Source of the DNA: Niveispirillum sp048066115
GTDB lineage: Bacteria; Pseudomonadota; Alphaproteobacteria; Azospirillales; Azospirillaceae
Assembly (NCBI RefSeq): GCF_048066115.1
Contig: NZ_JBLTYX010000022.1
Coordinates: 43,544-107,543 of the forward strand
DNA length: 64,000 nt
Direction: 5' to 3'
Shown here: positions 1 through 9,418 of the stretch, one piece after another
Layout: each line of letters begins with the position of its first letter
Position numbering within the stretch: position 1 is the first letter of the stretch
Notes under the pieces: generated by a model
Databases searched by the model: none
What the model was told of the DNA's origin: nothing
The model's input: the letters and a program-made list of their open reading frames with translations, nothing else
Made by a program: the position numbers and the translations under genes

Positions 1-1696
1 TCCGTTCCGTCACATTGACCAGCATGATGTTCATCACCCCGATACCCCCCACCAGCAGGGAGATCGCGGCGATGGAGCCCAGCAGGATGGTCATCGTCTC
101 CCGCATCGCCGACAAGGTGTCGATGAAGGAGGCGGTGTTGCGGATCTGGAAATCCTCCGCCTGATGACGCGCGGTCAGCAGGCTGGTGATCATGGCCTGC
201 GTCTCGTCGATCTGCGCCAGGTCATCGACCAGCACGGTGATGGTGCGCAGATCGCGCCGGCCGAACAGGCGGTAGGAACCGGTGGTCAGCGGCACGAACA
301 CCACGTCATCCTGGTCCTGGCCGCCGGGATTGGCGCCCTTGGGCGACATCACCCCGATCACCTGGAACGGCACGTTGCGCAGCAGGATGTAGCGGCCGAC
401 CGGGTCCTGGCCGGGGAACAGGTTGTTGGCCACCGTCAGGCCGATCACGGCCACGGGGGCATAGCTGTCCATGGCCGACTGGTCGAAGAAGGTGCCGCTG
501 GACGGTTCCCACGACCGGGCCTGCTGCACATCCGGGCTCGTCGCCGTGATCTGGGTCTGATAGTCCAGATTGCCGGCACGCGCCGTCATGCCGCCCGTAT
601 ATTCGGGCACGGCGACCACGACATTGGGCACCTTGGCCAAGGCGGTGGCATCGTCGGCCACCAGCGTGGCCACACCATTGGCGTTGCGCTGGCCGGGCGC
701 ACCGGGGCGCACCACCAGCAGGTTGGTGCCCATGGCGCTGATCCGTTCGACCATGGCCTTTTGCGAGCCGTTGCCCACGGCCAGCATGGTGACCACCGAG
801 GCCACGCCGATGACGATGCCCAGCAGGGTCAGGATGGTGCGGTAGAGGTTGGCCGACAAAGCGCGCCGGGCCATCATGAAGGCTTCAAACACCTCCTTGG
901 CGGTCCAGTCGCTGTCCTGCCCTTCCTCCGGCACCTGGATGGTGCGGGCGGGAACCGGCGGCGGGGCGGCACTCCCGGCGGCATGGTCGGTCGGATGGTC
1001 GGCGACGATCTGGCCGTCCTTGATCTCCACCAGGCGCCGGGCATTGTTGGCCACGTCGCGGTCATGGGTGATCAGGATGACGGTATGGCCGCGCGAGGCG
1101 AGGTCGGAGAGCAGGCGCATCACCTCCTCACCGCTGCGGCTGTCCAAGGCGCCCGTCGGTTCGTCCGCCAGGATCACCTGGCCGCCATTGACCAGGGCCC
1201 GGGCGATGGAGACGCGCTGCTGCTGACCACCGGAAAGCTGGCTGGGCCGGTGGTCCATGCGTTCGGCCAGACCCAGTGTGGACAGCAGTTCCGATGCCCG
1301 CTCATGGCGCGCATCCTTGCCCATGCCGGCATAGATGGCCGGAACCTCGACATTCTCCACGGCCGTGGACATGGGGATCAGGTTGTAGGACTGGAACACG
1401 AAACCGAACGCCTCGCGCCGCAGCATGGCCAGCATGTCGCGGTCGAAGGTCGACACGTCGCGCCCGTCGAACAGGTAATTGCCCGTCGTCGGCCGGTCCA
1501 GACAGCCCAGGATGTTCATCAGGGTGGATTTGCCCGACCCCGACTGACCCATGATGGCGACGAATTCACCCGGATAGATCTTCAGCGAGATGCCTTTCAG
1601 CACCTGCACTGCCATCTCCCCGTTGGAATAGGTCTTGGTGATGTCCACCAGTTCGATCAAGGGCGTGGCATGGCCCGGATTGTGCGGCGTGCTCAT
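1..1696 (-). CDS. macB: MacB-like ABC transporter, ATPase fused to permease (partial, C-terminus beyond window)
   Basis: The reading frame starts at the ATG read leftward from 1696 and stays open for 565 codons to the window edge. The N-terminal ATPase has Walker A GQSGSGKST, signature LSGGQQQR and Walker B VILADEPTGALD. It is followed by a first membrane segment and a large periplasmic MacB-type domain, then the start of the following membrane helices (LLVGGIGVMNIMLVNVTE) at the edge. MacB works with the adaptor MacA and an outer membrane channel to move macrolides, peptides or lipid-like molecules from the periplasm outwards. The start codon overlaps the macA stop (ATGA), so the two are translationally coupled. 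No outer membrane channel gene is in view; it may lie to the left. The export substrate cannot be read from sequence. Confidence 0.93.
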   Translation of the reverse strand, partial: MSTPHNPGHATPLIELVDITKTYSNGEMAVQVLKGISLKIYPGEFVAIMGQSGSGKSTLMNILGCLDRPTTGNYLFDGRDVSTFDRDMLAMLRREAFGFVFQSYNLIPMSTAVENVEVPAIYAGMGKDARHERASELLSTLGLAERMDHRPSQLSGGQQQRVSIARALVNGGQVILADEPTGALDSRSGEEVMRLLSDLASRGHTVILITHDRDVANNARRLVEIKDGQIVADHPTDHAAGSAAPPPVPARTIQVPEEGQDSDWTAKEVFEAFMMARRALSANLYRTILTLLGIVIGVASVVTMLAVGNGSQKAMVERISAMGTNLLVVRPGAPGQRNANGVATLVADDATALAKVPNVVVAVPEYTGGMTARAGNLDYQTQITATSPDVQQARSWEPSSGTFFDQSAMDSYAPVAVIGLTVANNLFPGQDPVGRYILLRNVPFQVIGVMSPKGANPGGQDQDDVVFVPLTTGSYRLFGRRDLRTITVLVDDLAQIDETQAMITSLLTARHQAEDFQIRNTASFIDTLSAMRETMTILLGSIAAISLLVGGIGVMNIMLVNVTER

Positions 1697-3120
1697 AGCA
1701 TCCCCGGCGGGCGCATGCGCTGCATGTTCTGCTGCTGCTGTTGCTGCTGGGCCTTCAGCTGACCCGACGACGGCTTGCGGCCCACCACCACTTGGTCACC
1801 CTCGTTCAGGCCGGACACGATTTCGGCATTCACCCGGTCGGCGACACCGACCATGACGCGGCGTTCCTCCAACGTGCCGTCGGCCTTCAGCACCTGCACC
1901 ATGCGGGGACGCTCACGCTGGCCGCCTTCACCCGGCGGGGCACCGGCGGGGGCATTGCCGTCGCGGCGGCGCTGGCGCTGTTCACCATTGGCACCGGCCG
2001 GGGGCTGGCCGCCCTGCGGCGGGGCACCCGCCTGGGGACCGGCCTGCTGCGGACCACCCTGGGGGCCACCGGCGGAACCGGGGGCCCGGGGCTGGCGCTG
2101 CTGGAAGGCGGCGACGGGCACGCGCAGGACATTGTCGGCCGAGGCGACAACGAAGAAGGTCTGCGCCGTCATCTGGGTCATCAACTCGCCGCCCGGATTC
2201 TCCACATCATAGAGCGCGTTGTAGAGAACCACGTTGTTCACCACTTCCGGCGTCGGGTTGATCTTGGCCAGGGTGCCGCGCCAACGGCGTTCCGGCCGGC
2301 CCAGCGTGGTGAAATAGGCATGCATGCCGATCTTCAGGCGGGAGACGTCGGCCTCCGACACCTGGGTGGTCACGGTCATCACCGACAGGTCGGCGATGCG
2401 CAGCACGATCGGGGCCGACTGGTTGGCGTTCAGCGTCTGGCCCTGCTTGGCATTCTGCGACACCACCGTGCCCGACATCGGGGCGTAGATCTTGGTATAA
2501 CCCAGGTTCGCCTCGTCACCCCGCAGGGTGGAGGTGGTCTGCCGGATCTGGGCGTTCACCGCCTTCACCGCGGCGTCGGCGGCGCGCAGCGTCTTCTGCG
2601 CGCTCTGGAACGCATCCTCGCTGGTGGCGTTTTCGGCCATCAGGTTCTTCTGCCGCGTATGCTGCTGTTCGGCCAGCGCCAGTTCGGCCTGACGCTGCGT
2701 CAGCTGCGCCTGCAAATTCTCCAGCTGGGCGCGGTCGGCCTCCACACGGGTCTGATAGACGGTGGGGTCGATCTCCGCCAGAAGGTCGCCCTGGTTGACC
2801 TGCTGCCCGATCTCCACATGCACCTTGCGCAGCTGGCCCGACACCTGCGTACCGACATCCACGTAATCGCGCGGCTGAAGATTGCCGACGGCGGTGACGC
2901 TGTCCTCGATATTGCCGCGATCGACGGCGGCCGTCATATAGTCGCCGGTCCCGTCACCATTGGCCGCACTGCCCGCCTGCCACCAGTAGACACCGGTGGC
3001 AATGGCCAGCACCCCAAGCCCCAGCAGGATGTTGCGGCGGCGGAACAGGGAACGTTTGGGGCGCCGGCCTTGTGGCTTGGCATGGGCCTTGGTCGTGACT
3101 TGGGGCGCAGGCTGCATCAT
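1693..3120 (-). CDS. macA: MacA-like periplasmic adaptor (HlyD/RND membrane fusion protein)
   Basis: The 475-residue protein has an N-terminal membrane anchor (about residues 27-47), then a barrel-sandwich/lipoyl half motif, a coiled-coil hairpin (about 110-195) rich in Gln, Ala and Glu, the second lipoyl half (YAPMSGTVVSQN) and a beta-barrel domain. It would bridge MacB in the inner membrane and an outer membrane channel. An unusual 60-70 residue Gly/Pro/Gln/Arg-rich stretch (about 340-410) interrupts the C-terminal membrane-proximal region, and the tail has a poly-Gln run. Low-complexity inserts are not part of the core adaptor fold, so this looks like a lineage-specific linker. It is the first gene of the macAB pair, with the ATG-ATG start at 3120/3117. 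Confidence 0.92.
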   Translation of the reverse strand: MMQPAPQVTTKAHAKPQGRRPKRSLFRRRNILLGLGVLAIATGVYWWQAGSAANGDGTGDYMTAAVDRGNIEDSVTAVGNLQPRDYVDVGTQVSGQLRKVHVEIGQQVNQGDLLAEIDPTVYQTRVEADRAQLENLQAQLTQRQAELALAEQQHTRQKNLMAENATSEDAFQSAQKTLRAADAAVKAVNAQIRQTTSTLRGDEANLGYTKIYAPMSGTVVSQNAKQGQTLNANQSAPIVLRIADLSVMTVTTQVSEADVSRLKIGMHAYFTTLGRPERRWRGTLAKINPTPEVVNNVVLYNALYDVENPGGELMTQMTAQTFFVVASADNVLRVPVAAFQQRQPRAPGSAGGPQGGPQQAGPQAGAPPQGGQPPAGANGEQRQRRRDGNAPAGAPPGEGGQRERPRMVQVLKADGTLEERRVMVGVADRVNAEIVSGLNEGDQVVVGRKPSSGQLKAQQQQQQQNMQRMRPPGML

Positions 3121-3441
3121 CGCTTCTTTGGCAAACGGGTTGGTGCGTACGACCCTTATACGCCGCGCCTGCGAAGACCCTGCGGCGAAATTTCTTTAAA
3201 TTTTTGTCATGTGCTTCGCTTCGTGCGCCCTCAAGCGCCGGGCGCCCACATCCGTGGGCTTGGCTTGCGCGCCACGTGGCGCGGGCCGGCGGTCGCCGGC
3301 CTCACCGGCCTCACCGGCATGAGTTCATGCCGGTGGTAACCGTCCTGCACGGCAATCATCACGCAAGCAACGTCCAACGGTCAGAAAACTGTCAGGAAGC
3401 ACCGATAGGGTGACGGATCGAACGGTCATCGAAGCCGACCC
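3121..3441. other. Intergenic region between macA and the glycosyltransferase gene
   Basis: This 321-bp divergent gap must hold promoters for both directions. Its recognisable content is the structured repeat copy at 3228-3310 (annotated separately). The AT-rich stretch around 3187-3210 is a plausible promoter area for macAB, but I cannot define -35/-10 boxes with confidence. Confidence 0.5.
3228..3310 (+). repeat. Structured intergenic repeat, family A, copy 1
   Basis: The copy opens with CCCTCAAGCGCCGG, then a hairpin with loop ATCC (CCCAC/GTGGG arms), the linker TTGGCTT, the perfect palindrome GCGCCACGTGGCGC, and a third hairpin GCCGGCG/CGCCGGC. The same order of elements occurs at 29063-29135 and, inverted, at 40362-40445, with changed but still paired stems. 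Confidence 0.75.
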
Positions 3442-4617
3442 ATGCATATCGCCCTGTTCCTGCATTCGCTCAGCACCGGCGGCGCCCAGCGGCGCTCCAT
3501 CATGCTGGCCAACGGCCTGGCCGCGCGCGGCCACTGCGTCGATCTGGTCACGGCCGTGGATGGCGGGCCGCAGGTGGCATTGGTGGCCGGAAATGTCTCG
3601 CGCCTGCCCCTGGCCGGCGGCAATGCCAAGGCGGTGGCCAGCGGCGGGGCGCGGACGGGGGAATTGCTGGGGGCGTTGAAGCCGCTGTCGCGCTATCTGC
3701 GCCACCGGGGGCCCGATATGCTGGTGGGCATGGCCAACCATGCGGTGATCCCCGCGATCCTGGCCCATGCGATGGCCGGACGGCGCGACACGGGTCTGGT
3801 GCTGCGCGCCAGCAACCATCTGTCGCGCCGGCGCGGCGGCGGGCTCAGCCTGCGCCGCCTGCCGGAAGCCGCCTTGTGGCGCCGGGCCGACGGGGTGCTG
3901 GCCGTGTCCGACGATGTGGCCCGCGACGTCACCCGCGTGACGGGAATGGACGGCAACCGCGTCATCTCCGTCACCAGCCCGATCCTGCCCGACCGGTTGC
4001 CGCTTGCGCAGCGGGTACAGCGCGACGGGCGGGAGCCGGCGCAGCTGCTGGCCATGGGCCGGTTCGTCAAGCAGAAGGGGTTCGACACGCTGCTGCGCGC
4101 CTTCGCCCGGCTGATCGCGCGCCGGCCGGCGCACCTGACCCTGGCCGGCGACGGGCCGGACCGGGCGGCGCTGTTCGCATTGGCGGGGGAACTGGGCATC
4201 ACCGCCCATGTCAGCTTTCCCGGTCTGGTCGATGATCCGTTCGCGCGCATGGCGGCGGCGGACCTGTTCGTGCTGTCCTCGCGCTGGGAAGGCATGCCGG
4301 GGGTTCTGGTGGAGGCGATGGCCATGGGCTGCCCGGTGATATCCACCGACTGTCCCGGCGGATCGCGTGAGCTGCTGCGCCAGGGGGCGTTGGGGCCGCT
4401 GGTGCCGGTTGATGATGTGGCAGCATTGGCCGATGGCATGGATGCGGCTCTGGCCCATCCGGTGGCCGACGCCGTGCTGCGCCACCGGGCGTCGGCCTTC
4501 ACCGTGGCCAATGCCACGGCGTCGTACGAGCAGGCCTTGCTGTTCCTGGCAGGCCAGTCGCCCACCGCCGACAGCCGGCCGGCACAGGCGGGCGGCCTGG
4601 CCTGGCACCTGGATTGA
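3442..4617 (+). CDS. Glycosyltransferase family 4 (GT-B fold)
   Basis: The 391-residue protein begins with the GT4 acceptor-side signature HSLSTGGAQRRSIMLANGL and ends in a C-terminal nucleotide-sugar-binding half with FVKQKGFDTLLRAF, GDGPDRAAL and SSRWEGMPGVLVEAMAMG, the last being the E-x7-E motif of retaining GT4 enzymes. Such enzymes transfer a sugar from a nucleotide donor to a lipid-linked or polysaccharide acceptor on the cytoplasmic face of the membrane. The stop codon overlaps the TTG start of the next membrane glycosyltransferase-like gene, so the pair forms a coupled unit, probably for a cell-surface glycan. Donor and acceptor cannot be inferred. Confidence 0.88.
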   Translation: MHIALFLHSLSTGGAQRRSIMLANGLAARGHCVDLVTAVDGGPQVALVAGNVSRLPLAGGNAKAVASGGARTGELLGALKPLSRYLRHRGPDMLVGMANHAVIPAILAHAMAGRRDTGLVLRASNHLSRRRGGGLSLRRLPEAALWRRADGVLAVSDDVARDVTRVTGMDGNRVISVTSPILPDRLPLAQRVQRDGREPAQLLAMGRFVKQKGFDTLLRAFARLIARRPAHLTLAGDGPDRAALFALAGELGITAHVSFPGLVDDPFARMAAADLFVLSSRWEGMPGVLVEAMAMGCPVISTDCPGGSRELLRQGALGPLVPVDDVAALADGMDAALAHPVADAVLRHRASAFTVANATASYEQALLFLAGQSPTADSRPAQAGGLAWHLD

Positions 4618-6086
4618 GGGCGTATCTCCCCTCCCCCGCCGTCGCCCTTTACTGGCTGGCACTGGTCCTGCTGCTGGCGGCCTTCGCGGTCGGGCGCGGC
4701 TATAATCATGATGAGGAACAGTTCGTGGCGGCGGCTGTGCTGGCCATGGACGGGGTGCCCTATCGTGACTTCGTCTATTTGCAGCCGCCCGCCTATCTGG
4801 CGCTGCTGTCGGGACTTTACCGGCTGCTGGGGCTGGATGGCGGGTATTTCCTGGCGGGGCGGCTGCTCAACCTGGGCTTTACGCTGCTGGCGCTGGCGGC
4901 ACTGTGGTGGCAGGCGCGGGCTTGCACGGATGACCGGCGGGTGGCGGTGGCGGTGACCCTGCTGTTCTCGGCATCGACCGCCGTGCAGCCGGCCATCGAC
5001 AGCATGCGCAACGATATGGCGCCCTGTGCGCTGGCCTTGTGGGCCGCGGTGCTGGTGATGGGGGAGCGGGATCGCAGGCGCGTGCGTCATGGGGTGGTGG
5101 CGCTGGCCGGGTTGCTGCTGGCGGGTGCGGTGGGGATGAAGCTGTCCTATGGGTTCGCGCCACTGGTGATGGGGCTGTGGCTGTTGTGGCGGCGGGTCGG
5201 GATGCTGCCGGGTTTTGTCGCGGGCGGAGTGCTGGGGGCTTTGTGCCTGCTGCCCTGGCCACTGATGGGCTGGGCCGGGTTCGTGGAGGGGGTGTTCACC
5301 TATCACCGCATCACCCCGGCGCTGTGGCATGAAGAGGCGGGGCTGTCCGCCTATTTCGGGCTGGAATATCTGGCGGAGTTCCTGAACCGGCGGGTGTTCA
5401 CCGATGCGGTGCTGGCCGGCTTGCTGTTCCTGGCGACAGCCACATTCCTGGCGCATCGGCGTGTGGGTCTGTCGGGCCTGCTGATGCTGGGGGCGCTGGC
5501 TTTTGGGCTGCTGCCGCGCCCGCCCTATATCCAGTATTTCATGCCGTTCGCCGCCTTCACCCTGCTGGCCCTGCCGGCGGCCTGGGTGGCGATGGAGAAT
5601 GCGGGGAGTGTGCGGGGCGCCTTACTGGCGGCGGTTATGCTGCTGGGGACATTGCCCGGCACCTTGGTCATGCTGGCCAATGCGCCGCGTCTGGTGCAGC
5701 CGGGCAAATGGATGCTCGCCCGTGTGGCGGCGGCTGGTGAGGCCATCCGGGACGAGGTGCGGGCGGCAGGGCTGGACGGGCCGGTGGCCACCCTGTCACC
5801 CATTCCGGTGTTGGAGGCGGGGCTGGCGATCTATCCGGAACTGTCGGCCGGGCCGTTCTTCTATCGCACCGCCGACCGGCTGACACCGGAGAGGCTGCGG
5901 GGGTTGAACGCCGTGGGGCGGCGGGACCTGCCGGGCCTGCTGGCGGCCCGGCCGCCGGCGGCGATCCTGCTGGGGCGGGAGGATACGGTGCTGGAACAAC
6001 CGCTGCTGGATTACGCACAGGCGCATGGTTTCGTGGAGAGGCCGGTGCCGGGGGTGAAGGGGCTGCGGCTGTTCCTGGCGCGTTAG
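4614..6086 (+). CDS. Polytopic membrane glycosyltransferase-like protein (GT-C/GT39-like)
   Basis: The 490-residue protein has an N-terminal membrane helix, then a periplasmic loop with HDEEQF, an acidic motif typical of GT-C polyprenyl-phosphate-sugar transferases, then roughly nine to eleven further hydrophobic helices and a soluble C-terminal region (about 370-490). The likely start is TTG at 4614, which overlaps the upstream stop as TTGA. The next ATG would remove the first helix and the HDEE loop. It probably uses a polyprenyl-phosphate sugar as donor on the periplasmic side, supplied or completed by the neighbouring GT4. The 3' end overlaps the convergent hrpB by 4 bp. Confidence 0.75.
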   Translation: MRAYLPSPAVALYWLALVLLLAAFAVGRGYNHDEEQFVAAAVLAMDGVPYRDFVYLQPPAYLALLSGLYRLLGLDGGYFLAGRLLNLGFTLLALAALWWQARACTDDRRVAVAVTLLFSASTAVQPAIDSMRNDMAPCALALWAAVLVMGERDRRRVRHGVVALAGLLLAGAVGMKLSYGFAPLVMGLWLLWRRVGMLPGFVAGGVLGALCLLPWPLMGWAGFVEGVFTYHRITPALWHEEAGLSAYFGLEYLAEFLNRRVFTDAVLAGLLFLATATFLAHRRVGLSGLLMLGALAFGLLPRPPYIQYFMPFAAFTLLALPAAWVAMENAGSVRGALLAAVMLLGTLPGTLVMLANAPRLVQPGKWMLARVAAAGEAIRDEVRAAGLDGPVATLSPIPVLEAGLAIYPELSAGPFFYRTADRLTPERLRGLNAVGRRDLPGLLAARPPAAILLGREDTVLEQPLLDYAQAHGFVERPVPGVKGLRLFLAR

Positions 6087-8578
6087 GTGCCCCGCCGCTT
6101 GGCCCTTGCCGTGGGTTCCGCCACCAGCGGGTCGTCGGGCCAGTAATGGCGGGGATAGCGGCCGGCCAGTTCCTTCTTCACGTCCTTGTACGATCCGGAC
6201 CAGAAACCGGCAAGATCACGCGTCACCTGCACCGGCCGGTGGGCGGGTGACAGAAGATGCAGCAGCACGGGGATGCGCCCGCCGCCCAGGCGCGGGGTTT
6301 CCGCCAGCCCGAACAGTTCCTGCAACCGCACCGCCAGCACCGGTTCCTCCCCGCTATAGTCAATGGGGATGCGGTTACCGGTGGGCACGGTCAGATGGGT
6401 GGGGATCTCGGTATCCATGGCCTGACGCTGGTTCCAGTCCAGGATGCCGGTCACGGCGGAGTGCAGATCGATCCGGTCCAGATGCGACCGGCGGGTGACG
6501 CCCGACAGGTACGGCGCCAGCCAATCCTCCAGAGTCGCCAGCAACCCGTCATCCGACACATCGGGCCAGCGGTCGGGCGATGCGCGGTGCAGGAAGGCGA
6601 CGCGGCGGCGCCAGCCCTCCAGCTCCTTGCTCCAGGGCAGGCAGGACAGTCCCATCGATCGCACCCCCTCCAGCATGGCGGGCAGCACCAGATCGGCCGG
6701 CGGATTGGAAAGCGGCTCGTCCTTCAGCGACAGTTCGAACAGCCGGCGGCGGCGGCGGGCCTGCACGATCTGCTGACGGTCATCCCAGACCACCTCATTT
6801 TCCGCCCTTATGTCATCGGCGAAGGCTTCTTCCAATGCCGCCTGGGTGACGGGGGCCGCCAGATAGATGCGGGCGTCGCGCCCCTGCCCGTCCAGATCGG
6901 CGACGGCCAGCAGGTCGGATGCGGCCAGCCCGTCGGTCGGATCGAGTGCGGCACCACGCCCGCCCGACAGACGGAACTGCCCGGCCGCGCCCGCCCGGCG
7001 CTGGGCGATGCGGTCAGGATAGGCGAGCGCCAGCAGCAGGCCGGTATCATGATGGTCCATGTCGCCGGGCGGGCCGCCCAACTGGCGTTCCAGCTGCTTC
7101 GCCTGTTCCAGGGCTTGGTGCAGGGCGCCGCGATCGACATCGCCGCCGCGCCCGCGTTCATCCAGGAATTCAAGCCTCGTGCGCAGATCGGCATCACGCC
7201 GGCCGCCGCCGCGCAGGATATCGCGCTCACCGATCAGGGCGGCGATGCGGCAGGCCAGCCGGGTGCGGCCCAGTTCCTTGCCGCGCAGCGCCAAATGCGC
7301 CAGACGCGGATGCACGCCCAGCCCGGCCATGGCCTTGCCGTGGGCGGTGATGCGCAGCTTGTCATCGATGGCGCCCAGTTGCTGCAACAGGTTGCGGGCC
7401 TGGGCCAGGGTGGATGCTGGCGGGCTGTCCAGCCAGGACAGTTCATCGGCATCGACAATGCCCCATTGCGCCAGTTCCAGGGCCAGGGGGGCCAGATCGG
7501 CGCGGGTGATCTCCGCCGGGGTGAAACCGGCCAGCGCCCGGTCGGACGCTTCCGACCAGAGGCGGTAGCAAAGACCGGCCGACAGGCGCCCGGCGCGGCC
7601 CCTTCGCTGATCGGCGGATGCCCGCGATGATTTCAGCGTCTCCAGCCGTCCCATGCCGCTGCGCGGATCGAAGCGTGACAGGCGGGACAGGCCGCTGTCG
7701 ATGACGATGCGGATGCCTTCGATGGTCAGGCTGGTCTCGGCGATGGAGGTGGACAGCACCACCTTGCGCTGGCCCGCCGGGGCCGGGCGGATGGCAGTAT
7801 CCTGGGCTTCCAGGCTCATATCGCCATAAAGCGGGGTCAGCAGGACATTGGCGGGCAGGCGCCCCTCGGCCAGCAGCCGTTCCACCCGCCTTATCTCCCC
7901 GCTGCCGGGCAGGAAGGCCAGGATGGAGCCCTCATCCTCTGCCAAAGCCCGGCGGATGGTGCGTGCCATATGGTCATCGGCGCGATCGGTGGGACCGGGT
8001 TCGGCCCAGCGCGTCTCCACGGGGAAGGCGCGGCCTTCCGACGTGATCAGCGGTGCCCCGCCCAGCAGGTCGGCGACCGGCCCGCCATCCAGCGTGGCCG
8101 ACATCACCACCAGCCGCAGATCGTCACGCAACAGCGCGCGGGCCTGCAGGCAGAAGGCCAGCGCCAGATCGGCATCCAGGCTGCGTTCATGGAACTCATC
8201 GAACAGAACCGCCGACACGCCCTCCAGCGACGGATCGGATTGCAGGCGGCGCAGGAAGATACCCTCCGTCACCACCTCGATCCTGGTGGCCGCCGACACG
8301 CGGCTGTCCATGCGCACACGATAGCCGACTGTCTGCCCCACCTCCTCACCCAGCATTTGCGCCATGCGCCGCGCGGCACCGCGGGCGGCCAGACGGCGCG
8401 GTTCCAGCATGATGATGCGCCCCGATGCGGCCCATTGCTGGTCCAGCAGGGCCAGCGGCACGCGCGTGGTCTTGCCGGCACCCGGCGGGGCCTGGAGGAC
8501 GGCCGTGGTGCCGACGGCAAGCGCCGACAGCAGGGCCGGCAGGGCATCATCAATGGGAAGGGCGGGAAAGTCGGGCAT
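6083..8578 (-). CDS. hrpB: ATP-dependent helicase HrpB (DExH box)
   Basis: The 831-residue protein matches the usual HrpB length of 800-850. It has Walker A APPGAGKTTRVP, the DEFH box in VLFDEFHERSLDADLA, motif III SATLDG, and the motif VI region QRRGRAGRLSAGLCYRLW, followed by the helicase-associated winged-helix/ratchet region and the HrpB-specific C-terminal domain ending near FWSGSYKDVKKELAGRYPRH. HrpB is a widespread DEAH-type RNA helicase homologue whose exact cellular role is poorly defined. It stands alone on the minus strand between the glycosyltransferase pair and psd. Confidence 0.96.
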   Translation of the reverse strand: MPDFPALPIDDALPALLSALAVGTTAVLQAPPGAGKTTRVPLALLDQQWAASGRIIMLEPRRLAARGAARRMAQMLGEEVGQTVGYRVRMDSRVSAATRIEVVTEGIFLRRLQSDPSLEGVSAVLFDEFHERSLDADLALAFCLQARALLRDDLRLVVMSATLDGGPVADLLGGAPLITSEGRAFPVETRWAEPGPTDRADDHMARTIRRALAEDEGSILAFLPGSGEIRRVERLLAEGRLPANVLLTPLYGDMSLEAQDTAIRPAPAGQRKVVLSTSIAETSLTIEGIRIVIDSGLSRLSRFDPRSGMGRLETLKSSRASADQRRGRAGRLSAGLCYRLWSEASDRALAGFTPAEITRADLAPLALELAQWGIVDADELSWLDSPPASTLAQARNLLQQLGAIDDKLRITAHGKAMAGLGVHPRLAHLALRGKELGRTRLACRIAALIGERDILRGGGRRDADLRTRLEFLDERGRGGDVDRGALHQALEQAKQLERQLGGPPGDMDHHDTGLLLALAYPDRIAQRRAGAAGQFRLSGGRGAALDPTDGLAASDLLAVADLDGQGRDARIYLAAPVTQAALEEAFADDIRAENEVVWDDRQQIVQARRRRRLFELSLKDEPLSNPPADLVLPAMLEGVRSMGLSCLPWSKELEGWRRRVAFLHRASPDRWPDVSDDGLLATLEDWLAPYLSGVTRRSHLDRIDLHSAVTGILDWNQRQAMDTEIPTHLTVPTGNRIPIDYSGEEPVLAVRLQELFGLAETPRLGGGRIPVLLHLLSPAHRPVQVTRDLAGFWSGSYKDVKKELAGRYPRHYWPDDPLVAEPTARAKRRGT

Positions 8579-8725
8579 GGGGCGATGCTATAGCCGCTGA
8601 TGGGCAGGCTGAACAGGGGGCCCAAACCGGCCCCGGACGTGATGGCGACCATGGTGCTTCAAATCCCGGTCCCGACTGTCTAGTATGGCCGCCTGATCCA
8701 CCAATAGCGGGTAGCCGCGAAAGAC

Positions 8726-9418
8726 ATGTCCGCGCTGAAAACCGTCATCGTCCCGATCAACAAGGCCGGCTGGCCTTTCATCGCCCTGTTCGCCGTGGTG
8801 TCCGCCCTGCTGGCCACCTGGTCCCCGGCGCTGGGCTGGATCGGGCTGGTCCTGACCGCCTGGTGCGTCTATTTCTTCCGCGACCCCGATCGCGTGACGC
8901 CCACCAAGCCGGGCCTGGTCATCAGCCCGGCCGATGGCCGCGTCACCCTGATCACCAAGGCCGCCCCGCCGCCCGAACTGGGCATGGGCGAGGAGAAGCT
9001 GACCCGGATCAGCGTGTTCCTGAACGTGTTCGACGTGCATGTGAACCGCTGCCCCACCGACGGCGTGGTCAAGGCCGCCGAGTACAAGCCCGGCAAGTTC
9101 CTGAACGCCGACTTGGACAAGGCCAGCGACGAGAATGAGCGCATGTCCATCCGTCTGGGCCTGCCCGACGGGCGCGAGATGGCGTTTGTGCAGATCGCCG
9201 GTCTGGTGGCGCGCCGCATCATCTGGTGGGTGGCGCCGGCGCAGGCGCTGAAGGCCGGCGAACGCTATGGCCTGATCCGTTTCGGCAGCCGCTGCGACGT
9301 CTATCTGCCCGACGGCGTGCATCCGCTGGTCGTCGTGGGCCAGAAGATGATCGCCGGCGAGACCATCCTGGCCGATCTGAACAGTGCCGAGGAACAGCGC
9401 GAGGGCGAGGTCCGCTGA
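8726..9418 (+). CDS. psd: Phosphatidylserine decarboxylase proenzyme (short form)
   Basis: This enzyme decarboxylates phosphatidylserine to phosphatidylethanolamine at the inner membrane. The 230-residue protein has two N-terminal hydrophobic segments (about 15-50), the conserved FFRDPDR and SPADGRV motifs, FLNVFDVHVNRCP, and the self-cleavage site RFGSR. Ser188 would become the pyruvoyl group after Gly187-Ser188 cleavage. The length fits the short alphaproteobacterial type. The stop overlaps the pssA start as ATGA, giving a classic two-gene phosphatidylethanolamine operon. Confidence 0.97.
   Translation: MSALKTVIVPINKAGWPFIALFAVVSALLATWSPALGWIGLVLTAWCVYFFRDPDRVTPTKPGLVISPADGRVTLITKAAPPPELGMGEEKLTRISVFLNVFDVHVNRCPTDGVVKAAEYKPGKFLNADLDKASDENERMSIRLGLPDGREMAFVQIAGLVARRIIWWVAPAQALKAGERYGLIRFGSRCDVYLPDGVHPLVVVGQKMIAGETILADLNSAEEQREGEVR

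Noticed and set aside
164..1762. 532-codon plus-strand frame
   Set aside because: It is antisense to macB, whose ATPase and permease motifs are unmistakable on the minus strand.
8640..8690. TTCAAATCC-like tRNA T-loop sequence
   Set aside because: No acceptor, D or anticodon arms can be paired around it. No tRNA is seen in the window.
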